NCBI RefSeq assembly: GCF_040537815.1
Contig: NZ_JBEWSZ010000001.1
Span: 1,922,001 to 1,986,000 of the forward strand
DNA: 64,000 nt
Direction of reading: 5' to 3'
From: Mesorhizobium shangrilense
Lineage (GTDB): Bacteria > Pseudomonadota > Alphaproteobacteria > Rhizobiales > Rhizobiaceae
Below the pieces are notes generated by a model. That model ran no database searches and was not told the origin of the DNA. It was given only the letters and a program-made list of their open reading frames with translations. Position numbers and translations under genes: made by a program. Below, piece after piece: positions 47,269 through 54,931 of this stretch. Positions within the stretch are counted from its first letter, which is position 1. Each line of letters starts with the position of its first letter.

Positions 47269-47913
47269 ATGTCCAAGCTGCGTGTCAACGCGTTCACTCT
47301 ATCGCTCGACGGCTATGGTGCCGGTCCCGATCAGGATTTGCAAAATCCGCTCGGCATCGGCGGACAGGGCCTGCACAAATGGGCCTTCAGCACCCGCACA
47401 TTCCGCAAGATGTTTGGCCAGGAAGGCGGCGCGACCGGCGCCGACGAGGATTTTGCCGCGCGCAGCTTCGAGAATGTCGGCGCCTGGATCCTGGGCCGCA
47501 ATATGTTCGGTCCGATCCGCGGCGAATGGCCCGACGACAACTGGAAGGGCTGGTGGGGCGACATCCCGCCCTATCATGTGCCGGTGTTCGTGCTGACCCA
47601 CTACAAGCGGGCGCCCATCACCATGGAAGGCGGCACGACCTTCCACTTCGTAACCGACGGCATCCATGCGGCGCTCGAGCAGGCGAAGTCGGCGGCTGAG
47701 GGCAAGGATGTGCGAGTGGGCGGCGGTGTCGACACGATCCGCCAGTACCTGCAGGAGAAGCTGATCGACGAGATGCATCTGGCGATCTCCCCGGTGTTGC
47801 TTGGCACGGGCGAGAACCTTTTCGCCGGCCTGGATATGTTGAGGCTGGGCTATCAGTGCAGCGAACAGGTGGCGACGGCACTCGCCACGCATGTGGTGAT
47901 CGGGCGGGCGTGA
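47269..47913 (+). CDS. Dihydrofolate-reductase-family protein (RibD C-terminal type)
   Basis: The ATG at 47269 (214 residues) has GGAGGAG seven bases upstream; the longer frame before it spans the hairpin. The fold is seen in VNAFTLSLDGYGAGPDQ, GAWILGRNMFGPIRGEW, FVLTHYKRAP, VRVGGGVDTIRQYLQEKLIDEMHL and SPVLLGTGENLF. Proteins of this type are NADPH-binding reductases with unknown substrates and are not the folate enzyme proper. Confidence 0.85.
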   Translation: MSKLRVNAFTLSLDGYGAGPDQDLQNPLGIGGQGLHKWAFSTRTFRKMFGQEGGATGADEDFAARSFENVGAWILGRNMFGPIRGEWPDDNWKGWWGDIPPYHVPVFVLTHYKRAPITMEGGTTFHFVTDGIHAALEQAKSAAEGKDVRVGGGVDTIRQYLQEKLIDEMHLAISPVLLGTGENLFAGLDMLRLGYQCSEQVATALATHVVIGRA

Positions 47914-47943
47914 CTCTCGCCATTGGCGAAACCGGCGGCACAG

Positions 47944-47966
47944 CTCCCCGTATCGTGAACGGGGAG
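47944..47966. other. Hairpin between convergent genes
   Basis: CTCCCCGT pairs with ACGGGGAG around ATCGTGA between the dihydrofolate-reductase-family gene and ppk2, both ending here. No T-tract; possible weak terminator. Confidence 0.5.
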
Positions 47967-47979
47967 AAGGAAAAACCCC

Positions 47980-48900
47980 TCAATATTTCTCCGGTACGTA
48001 AAGCTCGCGCGGCAGAACCTGGCGCTCGTATTCCGGATTGAAGACGCGTTCCGGCAGCGTGATCTCCTCGTGCGGCACCTCTTCATACGGCATCTGTTTC
48101 AGCAGATGGTCGATGCAGTTCAGCCGCGCCCGCTTCTTGTCATTGCCCTCGACGATGAACCAGGGAGCTTCCGGGATGTTGGTGCGGGCGAAGGTCTCTT
48201 CCTTGGCCTTGGTGTACTGTTCCCAGCGCACGCGCGACTGCAGGTCCATCGGCGACAGTTTCCACTGCTTCATCGGATCGTGAATGCGCATCAGGAAGCG
48301 CATCTGCTGTTCCTCGTCGGTGATCGAGAACCAGTACTTGACGAGTGTGATGCCGGAGCGAACGAGCATGCGCTCGAAGTCCGGCACGTCATGAAAGAAC
48401 TCCTCGACCTGATCGGGTCCGGCAAAGCCCATCACCCGCTCGACGCCCGAGCGGTTGTACCAGGAGCGGTCGAACAGCACGATCTCGCCACCGGCCGGCA
48501 GATGCGGAACATAGCGCTGGAAATACCATTGTGACTTTTCGCGCTCGCTTGGCGCCGGAAGTGCCACGACACGGCAGATGCGCGGATTGAGCCGCTGGGT
48601 GATGCGCTTGATGACCCCGCCCTTGCCAGCGGAATCACGGCCCTCGAAAATCACCACCAGCTTTTTCTTGTGATAGGCGACCCAGGATTGCAGCTTGATC
48701 AGTTCCGACTGCAGCGAGATCAGGTCACGAAAATACTGCAGGCGATCGATCGACGGCGGATGGGCATTCTTGTAGATCTTGGCGATTTCCAGGGACAAGG
48801 CCGGCTCCGACATTTCGAGCTCGTAGTCTTCGTCGAGCGTGTCGGCGAGTTCCGCCTCCAGCCAATCCTTGGCCCCGGATTTCGGTTGGGAATCGTTCAT
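47980..48900 (-). CDS. ppk2: Polyphosphate kinase 2
   Basis: The ATG at 48900 (306 residues) is preferred over the upstream frame. The P-loop FEGRDSAGKGG (85-95), Walker B-type LFDRSWYNRSG (142-152) and ITDEEQQMRFLMRIHDPMKQWKLSPMD lid are typical of PPK2. It transfers phosphate from polyphosphate to nucleotides, usually GDP or ADP in single-domain members, and can run in reverse. Size and N-terminus match class I. It is not linked to ppx or ppk1 here. Confidence 0.95.
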   Translation of the reverse strand: MNDSQPKSGAKDWLEAELADTLDEDYELEMSEPALSLEIAKIYKNAHPPSIDRLQYFRDLISLQSELIKLQSWVAYHKKKLVVIFEGRDSAGKGGVIKRITQRLNPRICRVVALPAPSEREKSQWYFQRYVPHLPAGGEIVLFDRSWYNRSGVERVMGFAGPDQVEEFFHDVPDFERMLVRSGITLVKYWFSITDEEQQMRFLMRIHDPMKQWKLSPMDLQSRVRWEQYTKAKEETFARTNIPEAPWFIVEGNDKKRARLNCIDHLLKQMPYEEVPHEEITLPERVFNPEYERQVLPRELYVPEKY

Positions 48901-49181
48901 CTGCGCTGCTCCACGTAACTGCGGCCCTGGGGACAGCAACAAGCGCGGGCCGGCAGGCCATCGATGCTACGCCCTCAGCCCATCTGAATATATGCCGGCG
49001 GTGACGGTTTTATTGCAGCCGGGATTGGTGCGGATCACGGTCCTTATCGGCCGCGTGTTCCCGACTTCCAGTTGGTCACGAGGCGACAGATCGCCTGGTC
49101 TGACGTCCTTGACCGCAGCGGCGTCTGAAATGCTTCTTGTCCAAGTGAAAGGGGCTCCTGATCGATCGCATCGACCGGGCG

Positions 49182-50153
49182 TCAGCCTGAAATATAGCGC
49201 CAGACCTCGGCATCAGGCTCGATCTGGCCACTGAGCACGAAATATTTGTAGAGGACGAGCAGGGAGATCGCTTGCTCGGCCCGCTCGTCCGCGAATGTCC
49301 GGCAATAGGCGTTCGCCGCGGAGATGATGCGTTGCGCTTCGGCGGGATGCCGTTCGAAGTACTGCACCTTTTCGGAGAGATCGGAGAAATCCCGTTCGAG
49401 CGACGCGTAGTGGACGTTCGCTTCGAGCCGGCTTTCGGCGAACCAGGTCTCGTATGTCGGCGGTGGCATCAGGCAGAGCGAATTCGAGCTCATGATCCAT
49501 TTCAGATTGGTCGCCACATCATTGCCTTCCAGCGAAACGATGTAACGGTACTGCTTATGTTGAGCGATGGTCAGATAGGGCTTGCGGTATTGTTCCGCCG
49601 CCTTCTTGTTGGGCGTGCCGGCATCGCAGAACGGCAGATCGCGCACGGCTTCCAGAAACCGTGTCCGAATCGGATTGTTGAGATGGCCGCGCCAGACGAC
49701 AGCGGGACGCTTGTCCGCAAAGGAAAGTCTGTCCGCGGGCATATGGAAGTGCCTGAATTTGTCGAGCTTCATGATCACGGCATTGCTGTTGTCGGCCGTG
49801 ATCGGCCGATCCTTCACGACCGATGGCATCTTCGGCACTTTTCTGACGTCACCGAACTCCAGATCGATCAGCAAGCCGGGATCAAAGTAGCGGGCAAACT
49901 CCTTCAGATCGTAATAGTACATGCTGGGCGAAAACGGCAGCCGGCTGACGGGCACCGCATCGGGACTCGGTACGAAAGCACTCCGCAGCTTGTTGTAAAA
50001 CTTCAGTCGTGCGCGGATCGTCTCGTCCGGGAGCATGGCCTGGCCAAGTCGCGCGGCCAGCCTGCGGCGGAACAATGCCTGCGGCGCCACATCGCGCAAG
50101 GCGTTGCGCGCGTAGTAGAACACCTTGACGGAATTTCGGAGAATCGTTGCCAT
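49182..50153 (-). CDS. Glycosyltransferase family 90 protein
   Basis: The 323-residue protein contains RPAVVWRGHLNNPIRTRFLEAV, KQYRYIVSLEGNDVATNLKWIMSS and LCLMPPPTYETWFAE, the hallmarks of the GT90/CAP10/LpsA family. A short basic N-terminus lacks a signal, so it acts in the cytoplasm. Rhizobial members are LpsA-like galactosyl- or xylosyltransferases of the lipopolysaccharide core. It stands alone. The 280-base gap to its right of ppk2 (48901-49181) holds no recognised gene. Confidence 0.85.
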   Translation of the reverse strand: MATILRNSVKVFYYARNALRDVAPQALFRRRLAARLGQAMLPDETIRARLKFYNKLRSAFVPSPDAVPVSRLPFSPSMYYYDLKEFARYFDPGLLIDLEFGDVRKVPKMPSVVKDRPITADNSNAVIMKLDKFRHFHMPADRLSFADKRPAVVWRGHLNNPIRTRFLEAVRDLPFCDAGTPNKKAAEQYRKPYLTIAQHKQYRYIVSLEGNDVATNLKWIMSSNSLCLMPPPTYETWFAESRLEANVHYASLERDFSDLSEKVQYFERHPAEAQRIISAANAYCRTFADERAEQAISLLVLYKYFVLSGQIEPDAEVWRYISG

Positions 50154-50351
50154 CGGTCGATTGATTCAAAACAATTCGGCTGGAAATACGGGCGCGCCCA
50201 TTCCTACACCATTGTGCCGCGTATCTTGCAAGCCCGGAACCGCCCGGGATCGTATTGATCGTTGGCCTAAAGCCCCGGCTCGCCCCTTCCGGTGTTGTGT
50301 TTGCAGTCCAATGCTCCTAGGCAGGGCCAAGCACAATGAAAAGGAAGAGAT

Positions 50352-50504
50352 ATGGCGCGAGCACCGAATTACGATCAGGAGCGCAAGGAGCGCGACCGGC
50401 AGAAGGCAGCCAAGAAGGCGGAAAAGCTGGCGGCCAAGGTCTCGGCGAGGGAACGGTCGAAGCCCGAGGATGAGGCAGGGTCGGAGACAGAAACGGCGAA
50501 GTAG
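50352..50504 (+). CDS. Small highly charged protein
   Basis: A 50-codon frame, ATG at 50352, has AAGGAAGAG just upstream. The product begins MARAPNYDQERKERDRQKAA and continues as one lysine- and arginine-rich amphipathic helix with a short acidic tail. Codon use follows the chromosome's GC pattern and the frame is clean, so I judge it real, but no family is recognised. It may bind nucleic acid or a membrane surface. Confidence 0.6.
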   Translation: MARAPNYDQERKERDRQKAAKKAEKLAAKVSARERSKPEDEAGSETETAK

Positions 50505-50552
50505 TGCCGCGCGGCCCGCGATGCGGGCCTGCTTCCCTCGCGGTGCAGTGCT

Positions 50553-50813
50553 TTAGACCGGCGCCTTGTCGCTGACGAAAACATCCACCTCGCGCGCCGC
50601 CGCGATAAAGGCGCGCCTGGCGTTCATGGCCGGCTTGTCGCCGGCCAGCGCATCGTGACAGGCCTGCAGCGCCGCGCGATGCTTGGGGCTACGCTTGCCG
50701 GGCCAGCTGTTGAGAAGGTAATCCGAGGCTTCCCGCGCCGAACGCAAGAGCTGGGTGGTTCCCGCCGTCGCCGATTTGACGGTGATGGGTGTTTCAAATC
50801 GGTTGTTTTCCAT
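50553..50813 (-). CDS. DUF982 family protein
   Basis: With the ATG at 50813 the product has 86 residues: MENNRFETPITVKSATAG, then LRSAREASDYLLNSWPGKRS and RAFIAAAREVDVFV. This is the rhizobial DUF982 family, small cytosolic proteins found in many copies on rhizobial replicons with no known role. The longer frame starting at 50909 has no better ribosome-binding site. Confidence 0.75.
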   Translation of the reverse strand: MENNRFETPITVKSATAGTTQLLRSAREASDYLLNSWPGKRSPKHRAALQACHDALAGDKPAMNARRAFIAAAREVDVFVSDKAPV

Positions 50814-50917
50814 TGCCGCTCTTACGCCATCGCCGTTCAGGAAGCGAGGCCGAAAGTGCTCGTCGACCGGCACATCAGCCTTTGCGCCTTGAATCACGTA
50901 CCCCGGCATCGGCCGCG

Positions 50918-51583
50918 TCAGGCCGCGACAACGGCAAATCCCCTGGCACGCAGGCCGCGCCTGTCATTGTGCAGCGACGTCACCAGGCGGTCGCGGCTGC
51001 CGACAATATGGTCCGATAGCCTGGTAGCCGCGTCATCGGCATCGCCAGCTCGCACCGACGCCAGAATGGCACGGTGTTCGGCCCAGGCGCGACCAAGCGC
51101 CGCCTCGTCGCGAACCTCCAGCCAACGCGCTCTGGAGAGACGTGTCATGGCATCGCGAACGGCTCGGAACAGAAATTCGTTGCCGGAGAGCCTGGCCAGT
51201 TCAATGTGAAAATCCATGCCGACGCGATGCCATTCCTCGCGCGGCGTGTTGCCGTCGCAGGAATCGAGCATCGCTTCAATGACATCGACAACACTTCGCT
51301 CCTCAAGCTTGCAGGTCAGTCGCACCGCCGCGACCTCCACCGCCTCGCGATAAACAGCGATCTGCTCGAGCTCCGCGAGATTGATGGGCGAGACCGTCCA
51401 TCCGCGCCCGTCGCGGCAGATCAAGCCTTCGGTTTCGAGCCGCAGCAGCGCCGCCCGCACCGGAGTGCGCGACGCTCCGAACCGGCTTTCAATCCAGCGC
51501 TCCGTCAAGCGTTCGCCAGGACCAATCTCCAGACCCAGTATCATCTCGCGGAGCTGTCTTTCTACATTCTGCAACTGCGACAT
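50918..51583 (-). CDS. GntR-family (FadR subfamily) transcriptional regulator
   Basis: The ATG at 51583 (221 residues) is preceded by GGGGAG. The N-terminal winged helix has LEIGPGERLTERWIESRFGASRTPVRAAL, and the C-terminus is an all-helical FCD ligand domain with metal-binding-like His and Asp positions (GMDFHIELARLSGNEFLF, AEHRAILASVRAGDADDA). It diverges from an MFS exporter and a repeat-rich segment between them looks like its operator. The ligand is unknown. Confidence 0.9.
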   Translation of the reverse strand: MSQLQNVERQLREMILGLEIGPGERLTERWIESRFGASRTPVRAALLRLETEGLICRDGRGWTVSPINLAELEQIAVYREAVEVAAVRLTCKLEERSVVDVIEAMLDSCDGNTPREEWHRVGMDFHIELARLSGNEFLFRAVRDAMTRLSRARWLEVRDEAALGRAWAEHRAILASVRAGDADDAATRLSDHIVGSRDRLVTSLHNDRRGLRARGFAVVAA

Positions 51584-51674
51584 GGCGGCTCCGTCTCCCC
51601 AATATGGTTCCCAATCCTGCTCACGTTGACGGATGGCCGCATTGACAAACAACCAGCTTGCCGTCCATGAAGAG

Positions 51675-51703
51675 TACCAGCTTGGTATCCCAAAATGGTA
51701 TCC
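51675..51703. promoter_or_regulatory. Putative GntR operator
   Basis: TACCA-GCT-TGGTA (51675-51687) is an inverted repeat of the TGGTATACCA type used by FadR-subfamily regulators. TGGTATCC recurs directly at 51683-51690 and 51696-51703, and ACCAGCTTG at 51652-51660 and 51676-51684. It lies between the divergent GntR and MFS genes and upstream of both start codons. Assignment is by position and symmetry. Confidence 0.55.
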
Positions 51704-51747
51704 GCGGCAACCTTCGGATCGAAGCTGCCCGGACAGGACAACATCTC

Positions 51748-53007
51748 ATGCCGCAGAACCCCTCTCCCGCTACGGACGGCGTCTATAACATCCATTGGCG
51801 GCGCAACCTCTTTGTCTGCGTGGCCGGCTCATTCAGCACGCTGGTTGCGATGACGCTGCTGCTGCCCTTTCTCCCGCTCTATGTCGAGCAGTTGGGGGCC
51901 GAGGGGCACGTGGCGATCGTGCAATGGTCGGGCATCGCCTATGGCGCCACATTTTTCGCCGCCGCGCTGGTCGCGCCGTTGTGGGGACGGCTGGGCGATC
52001 GCTATGGGCGCAAGGTGATGCTGGTGCGCGCCAGCTTCGGCATGGCCATCTGCATGTCGCTGACCGGAATGGTCGAAACGGTCTGGCAGTTGGTGCTGCT
52101 GCGCCTGCTGATCGGCTTTGCCGGTGGCTATTCGTCGGGCTCGACCATTCTGGTCGCCATGCAAACCCCGAAGGATCGTTCCGGCTGGGCGCTTGGCGTG
52201 CTGTCGGCGGGCATCACGGCGGGCGCACTGGTCGGCCCCCTGCTTGGCGGCGCCCTGCCGCCATTGATCGGAATCCGCACGACATTCCTTCTGTCGGGCG
52301 GCGTCATCTTCCTGGCGTTCCTGGCAACGACGTTTCTCATCAAGGAGAACGCGCGCCCCGCGGCGGCGGCCAAGGCTCCCAAGGAGAAGCCGAAGGGCGG
52401 CTGGGCACAGATACCCGACAAGCGCCCGATAGTCGCCATGCTGGCGACCGGCATGCTGTTGAGCTTTGCCACCATGTCGATCGAGCCGATCATCACAGTC
52501 TATGTGCAGCAGCTGATCGAAGACCAGAGCCGGGTCACGTTGATCTCCGGCGTCGTCATGTCGGCGGCGGCGCTCGGCGCCATCCTGTCGGCCTCGCGTC
52601 TCGGCAAGCTCGCTGACCGTATCGGCCATTGGAACGTCATCATCGGCGCGCTTTCAGTCTCGGCCCTGCTCCTGATCCCGCAAGCCTTCGTCACCAATGG
52701 CTGGCAACTCGTCGGGCTGCGCTTCCTGATGGGGCTGGCGCTGGGTGGCCTCCTGCCCTGCATCACCAGCGTGATCAGGCACAATGTCCCGGACGGCGTC
52801 GGCGGCAATGTGCTGGGGCTTTCGATATCCGCCCAATATGTCGGACAGGTCGCCGGCCCGCTGCTCGGCGGCTTCGTCGGCGGCCATTTCGGCATGCGGG
52901 CGGTGTTTCTGGGAACATCCGTGCTGATGGCCTTTGGCGCCGTGTATAACTGGTTTGTCCAATCGCGCCGCGAACGCAACATGCTATTGGAAGCTGGCAA
53001 GTCCTGA
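51748..53007 (+). CDS. MFS efflux transporter (DHA1-like)
   Basis: The ATG at 51748 (419 residues), with AGGA upstream, is favoured over one at 51658 that lies inside the operator region. Twelve spans are visible, and the loop 2-3 motif LWGRLGDRYGRKVML is typical of drug:H+ antiporters. AGGYSSGSTILVAMQTPKDRSGWALGVLSAGITAGALVGP is motif C-like, pointing to export. Probably regulated by the divergent GntR protein; substrate unknown. Confidence 0.88.
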   Translation: MPQNPSPATDGVYNIHWRRNLFVCVAGSFSTLVAMTLLLPFLPLYVEQLGAEGHVAIVQWSGIAYGATFFAAALVAPLWGRLGDRYGRKVMLVRASFGMAICMSLTGMVETVWQLVLLRLLIGFAGGYSSGSTILVAMQTPKDRSGWALGVLSAGITAGALVGPLLGGALPPLIGIRTTFLLSGGVIFLAFLATTFLIKENARPAAAAKAPKEKPKGGWAQIPDKRPIVAMLATGMLLSFATMSIEPIITVYVQQLIEDQSRVTLISGVVMSAAALGAILSASRLGKLADRIGHWNVIIGALSVSALLLIPQAFVTNGWQLVGLRFLMGLALGGLLPCITSVIRHNVPDGVGGNVLGLSISAQYVGQVAGPLLGGFVGGHFGMRAVFLGTSVLMAFGAVYNWFVQSRRERNMLLEAGKS

Positions 53008-53042
53008 CGCGCAGCCGTTCGGCACTTCATGGGGACCTTAGA

Positions 53043-53417
53043 ATGGACACTGCCGAACCACCCGCTGGCGACTCCGGCCGTATCCTCGTCTTCGCCGGCG
53101 GCCTTTGTGGCGCGGCCGGCGTGGCGCTCTCCGCCGCCGCGGCGCATCTGGGCGGTGCGTTTGTCGCGACGGCCGCGTCGTTCCTGCTCATGCACGCGCC
53201 GGTTTTCCTTGCCGTCGGGCTGCTCCGGGAGAACCGGGTGCTTCGCATCGGAAGCTTTGTCCTGTTGGCCGGGCTTCTGCTGTTCTGCGGTGACCTGCTG
53301 GCCCGCGACTTTGTTGGCTCAAGGCTGTTCCCGATGTCGGCGCCCATCGGCGGCACCTTGCTCATCGGCGGCTGGCTGGTAATGGCCGCCTCCGCGTTGG
53401 TGCGAAAGCCAGTGTAA
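53043..53417 (+). CDS. DUF423 family membrane protein
   Basis: The 124-residue protein shows four spans and the DUF423 pattern: ILVFAGGLCGAAGVALSAAAAH, then LMHAPVFLAVGLL, LLLFCGDLLARDF and PIGGTLLIGGWLVMAA. DUF423 proteins are widespread inner-membrane proteins of unknown function. It follows the MFS gene by 35 bases and could share its transcript. Confidence 0.82.
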   Translation: MDTAEPPAGDSGRILVFAGGLCGAAGVALSAAAAHLGGAFVATAASFLLMHAPVFLAVGLLRENRVLRIGSFVLLAGLLLFCGDLLARDFVGSRLFPMSAPIGGTLLIGGWLVMAASALVRKPV

Positions 53418-53465
53418 TACCGCGGCCGTGGCTCGCTGGTCGGTCGGTCCCTCGTCCAGGGCCAT

Positions 53466-53615
53466 TCAGCCTTGCCGCCGCTCGGGCCGATCAAGCGGTT
53501 CCCGGCTACGCAATGCAGGTTTTGCCAAACGCAGCGGCTCTGGCCTGTCGAATGCGGGCGCGATCCCCCAATAGTTGCGATAGATGTCCTTGAACAGATA
53601 GCCGATCGGATGCAT
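53466..53615 (-). CDS. Putative 49-residue protein in the LacI control region
   Basis: A clean 49-codon frame runs left from an ATG at 53615, with GGAG seven bases before it. The product starts MHPIGYLFKDIYRNYWGI, then Pro/Arg-rich, ending RPERRQG. It has no recognised domain. Its start lies 21 bases from the nearest of three LacI-type operator sites, so expression would be controlled with the divergent lacI-type gene. It could also be a chance frame; a protein family comparison would decide. Confidence 0.4.
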   Translation of the reverse strand: MHPIGYLFKDIYRNYWGIAPAFDRPEPLRLAKPALRSREPLDRPERRQG

Positions 53616-53635
53616 TGCTCATCTCCGTTTAGAGC

Positions 53636-53734
53636 TTGAATCGGTCCAATTTAGAGTGAGACTATCGCCCTTGGATCGATTCAATCGTAAAGCTTCCAGC
53701 GCTATCGATCAAGCAAGAATTTGAACCGATCCAA
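53636..53734. promoter_or_regulatory. Three LacI-type operator-like sites
   Basis: Sites are TTGAATCGGTCCAA (53636-53649), TTGGATCGATTCAA (53671-53684) and TTGAACCGATCCAA (53721-53734). They are imperfect copies of a 14-bp palindrome with the central CG typical of LacI-family operators. The third is 38 bases before the lacI-type start. Autoregulation by looping is likely, along with control of anything transcribed leftward. Confidence 0.75.
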
Positions 53735-53771
53735 CGGGAGTGCTAGATGAGCGTTGGTTCGGGAGAAAAAA

Positions 53772-54848
53772 ATGGCGCCACAGACCGCGAGAAAGACAAG
53801 GCCGATCCGGCTGGCCGACATCGCCAGGGCGGCTGGTGTGTCACACGGGACCGCCTCCAACGTGTTCAGCCATCCCGAGATCGTGCGGGAGGAGGTTCGC
53901 GAGCGGGTCCGGGCGGCAGCCGAGGCCATGGGTTATGCCGGACCTGACCCCAAGGGACGGCTGCTGCGCGCCGGCAAGGTCAATGCCATCGGCGTGGCGA
54001 CGGCTGAACCCCTGTCCTATTTCTTCGACGACCCGTTTGCCCGCGCGATGATGGCCGGCATCTCCGAAGGATGCGATGCCACCGGCGCCGGCATAGCGCT
54101 GGTGTCGGCCGTCAATGAGGAAAAACTCGCCTGGAATATTCAGAGCGCACTGGTCGACGGGTTCATCCTGTTTTGCATCGAAGGCGGCTCGCGCCTCGTC
54201 AGCCTGACACGAGAGCGCAAACTGCCCTTCGTGGCGCTTGAACTCGGCTTCGAGGACGAAGACATCTCGGCGATCGGCGTCGACAATGTCGCCGGCGCGC
54301 GCCTCGCGGCACGCCATCTGGCCGAACTCGGGCATCGCCGCTTCGCGGTGCTGGCCCTGCCCTTCGTCGACAACAGCACCGGCCCTGTCTCTCCAGAACA
54401 GATTCAGGCCGCCCGCTACACGGCGACACGCGACCGCCTCATCGGCTATTTCGACGCGCTTTCGCCGTTTGGCGTCGATACGTCCAGGGTGCCGATCTAC
54501 GAAACCGGCAATGACGAACTGACGACAAGGGCAGGACTCGAGTGGGCCTTCGCCGGAGGCGAATCGCCCACCGCCATCCTCGCCATGTCGGACAGGATCG
54601 CCATGTTCGCGATCGAATGGCTGCGCGATCGCGGTCTCGCCGTCCCCGGCGATGTCTCCGTTGTCGGCTTCGACGGCGTGCCGGACGCGGCGTTCTGCAT
54701 CCCCCCGCTCACGACCATCGCCCAACCGATTGCCGAGATCGGCCGCAGGGCAGCGCGGGCGATCCTCGATTTCGACGGGGCGGTACGGCGCGAGACACTG
54801 GGCGTGGAGCTTGTCGTCAGGGCCTCCACCGGTCCCGCGAAGGCCTGA
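53772..54848 (+). CDS. LacI-family transcriptional regulator
   Basis: Start is the ATG at 53772 (358 residues), with GGGAG seven bases upstream. The HTH is RLADIARAAGVSHGTASNVF, with HPEIVREEVRERVRAAAEAMGY as the hinge region. A periplasmic-binding-like effector domain follows (VSVVGFDGVPDAAF, then PPLTTIAQPIAEIGRRAA). The sugar or other effector is unknown. Three operator-like sites precede it; no transporter lies next to it, only a 49-codon frame to the left and opgC converging on the right. Confidence 0.92.
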   Translation: MAPQTARKTRPIRLADIARAAGVSHGTASNVFSHPEIVREEVRERVRAAAEAMGYAGPDPKGRLLRAGKVNAIGVATAEPLSYFFDDPFARAMMAGISEGCDATGAGIALVSAVNEEKLAWNIQSALVDGFILFCIEGGSRLVSLTRERKLPFVALELGFEDEDISAIGVDNVAGARLAARHLAELGHRRFAVLALPFVDNSTGPVSPEQIQAARYTATRDRLIGYFDALSPFGVDTSRVPIYETGNDELTTRAGLEWAFAGGESPTAILAMSDRIAMFAIEWLRDRGLAVPGDVSVVGFDGVPDAAFCIPPLTTIAQPIAEIGRRAARAILDFDGAVRRETLGVELVVRASTGPAKA

Positions 54849-54882
54849 CCTCTCCCGCTTCCCCGGTTCTAGCTACATGTTT

Positions 54883-54931
54883 GAGCATGATCTTTTCCGA
54901 AAGCCGGATTCCACCTTTCGGGATCATGCTC
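54883..54931. repeat. Rhizobial intergenic palindromic repeat abutting opgC
   Basis: GAGCATGATC ... GATCATGCTC forms the outer stem, with CCGAAAG/CTTTCGG inside and a short loop. From knowledge of Rhizobiales genomes it is a very common dispersed element. Its right end touches the last base of the opgC stop codon (54931), and it lies 35 bases after the lacI-type gene, so it may act as a terminator for both. Confidence 0.7.
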
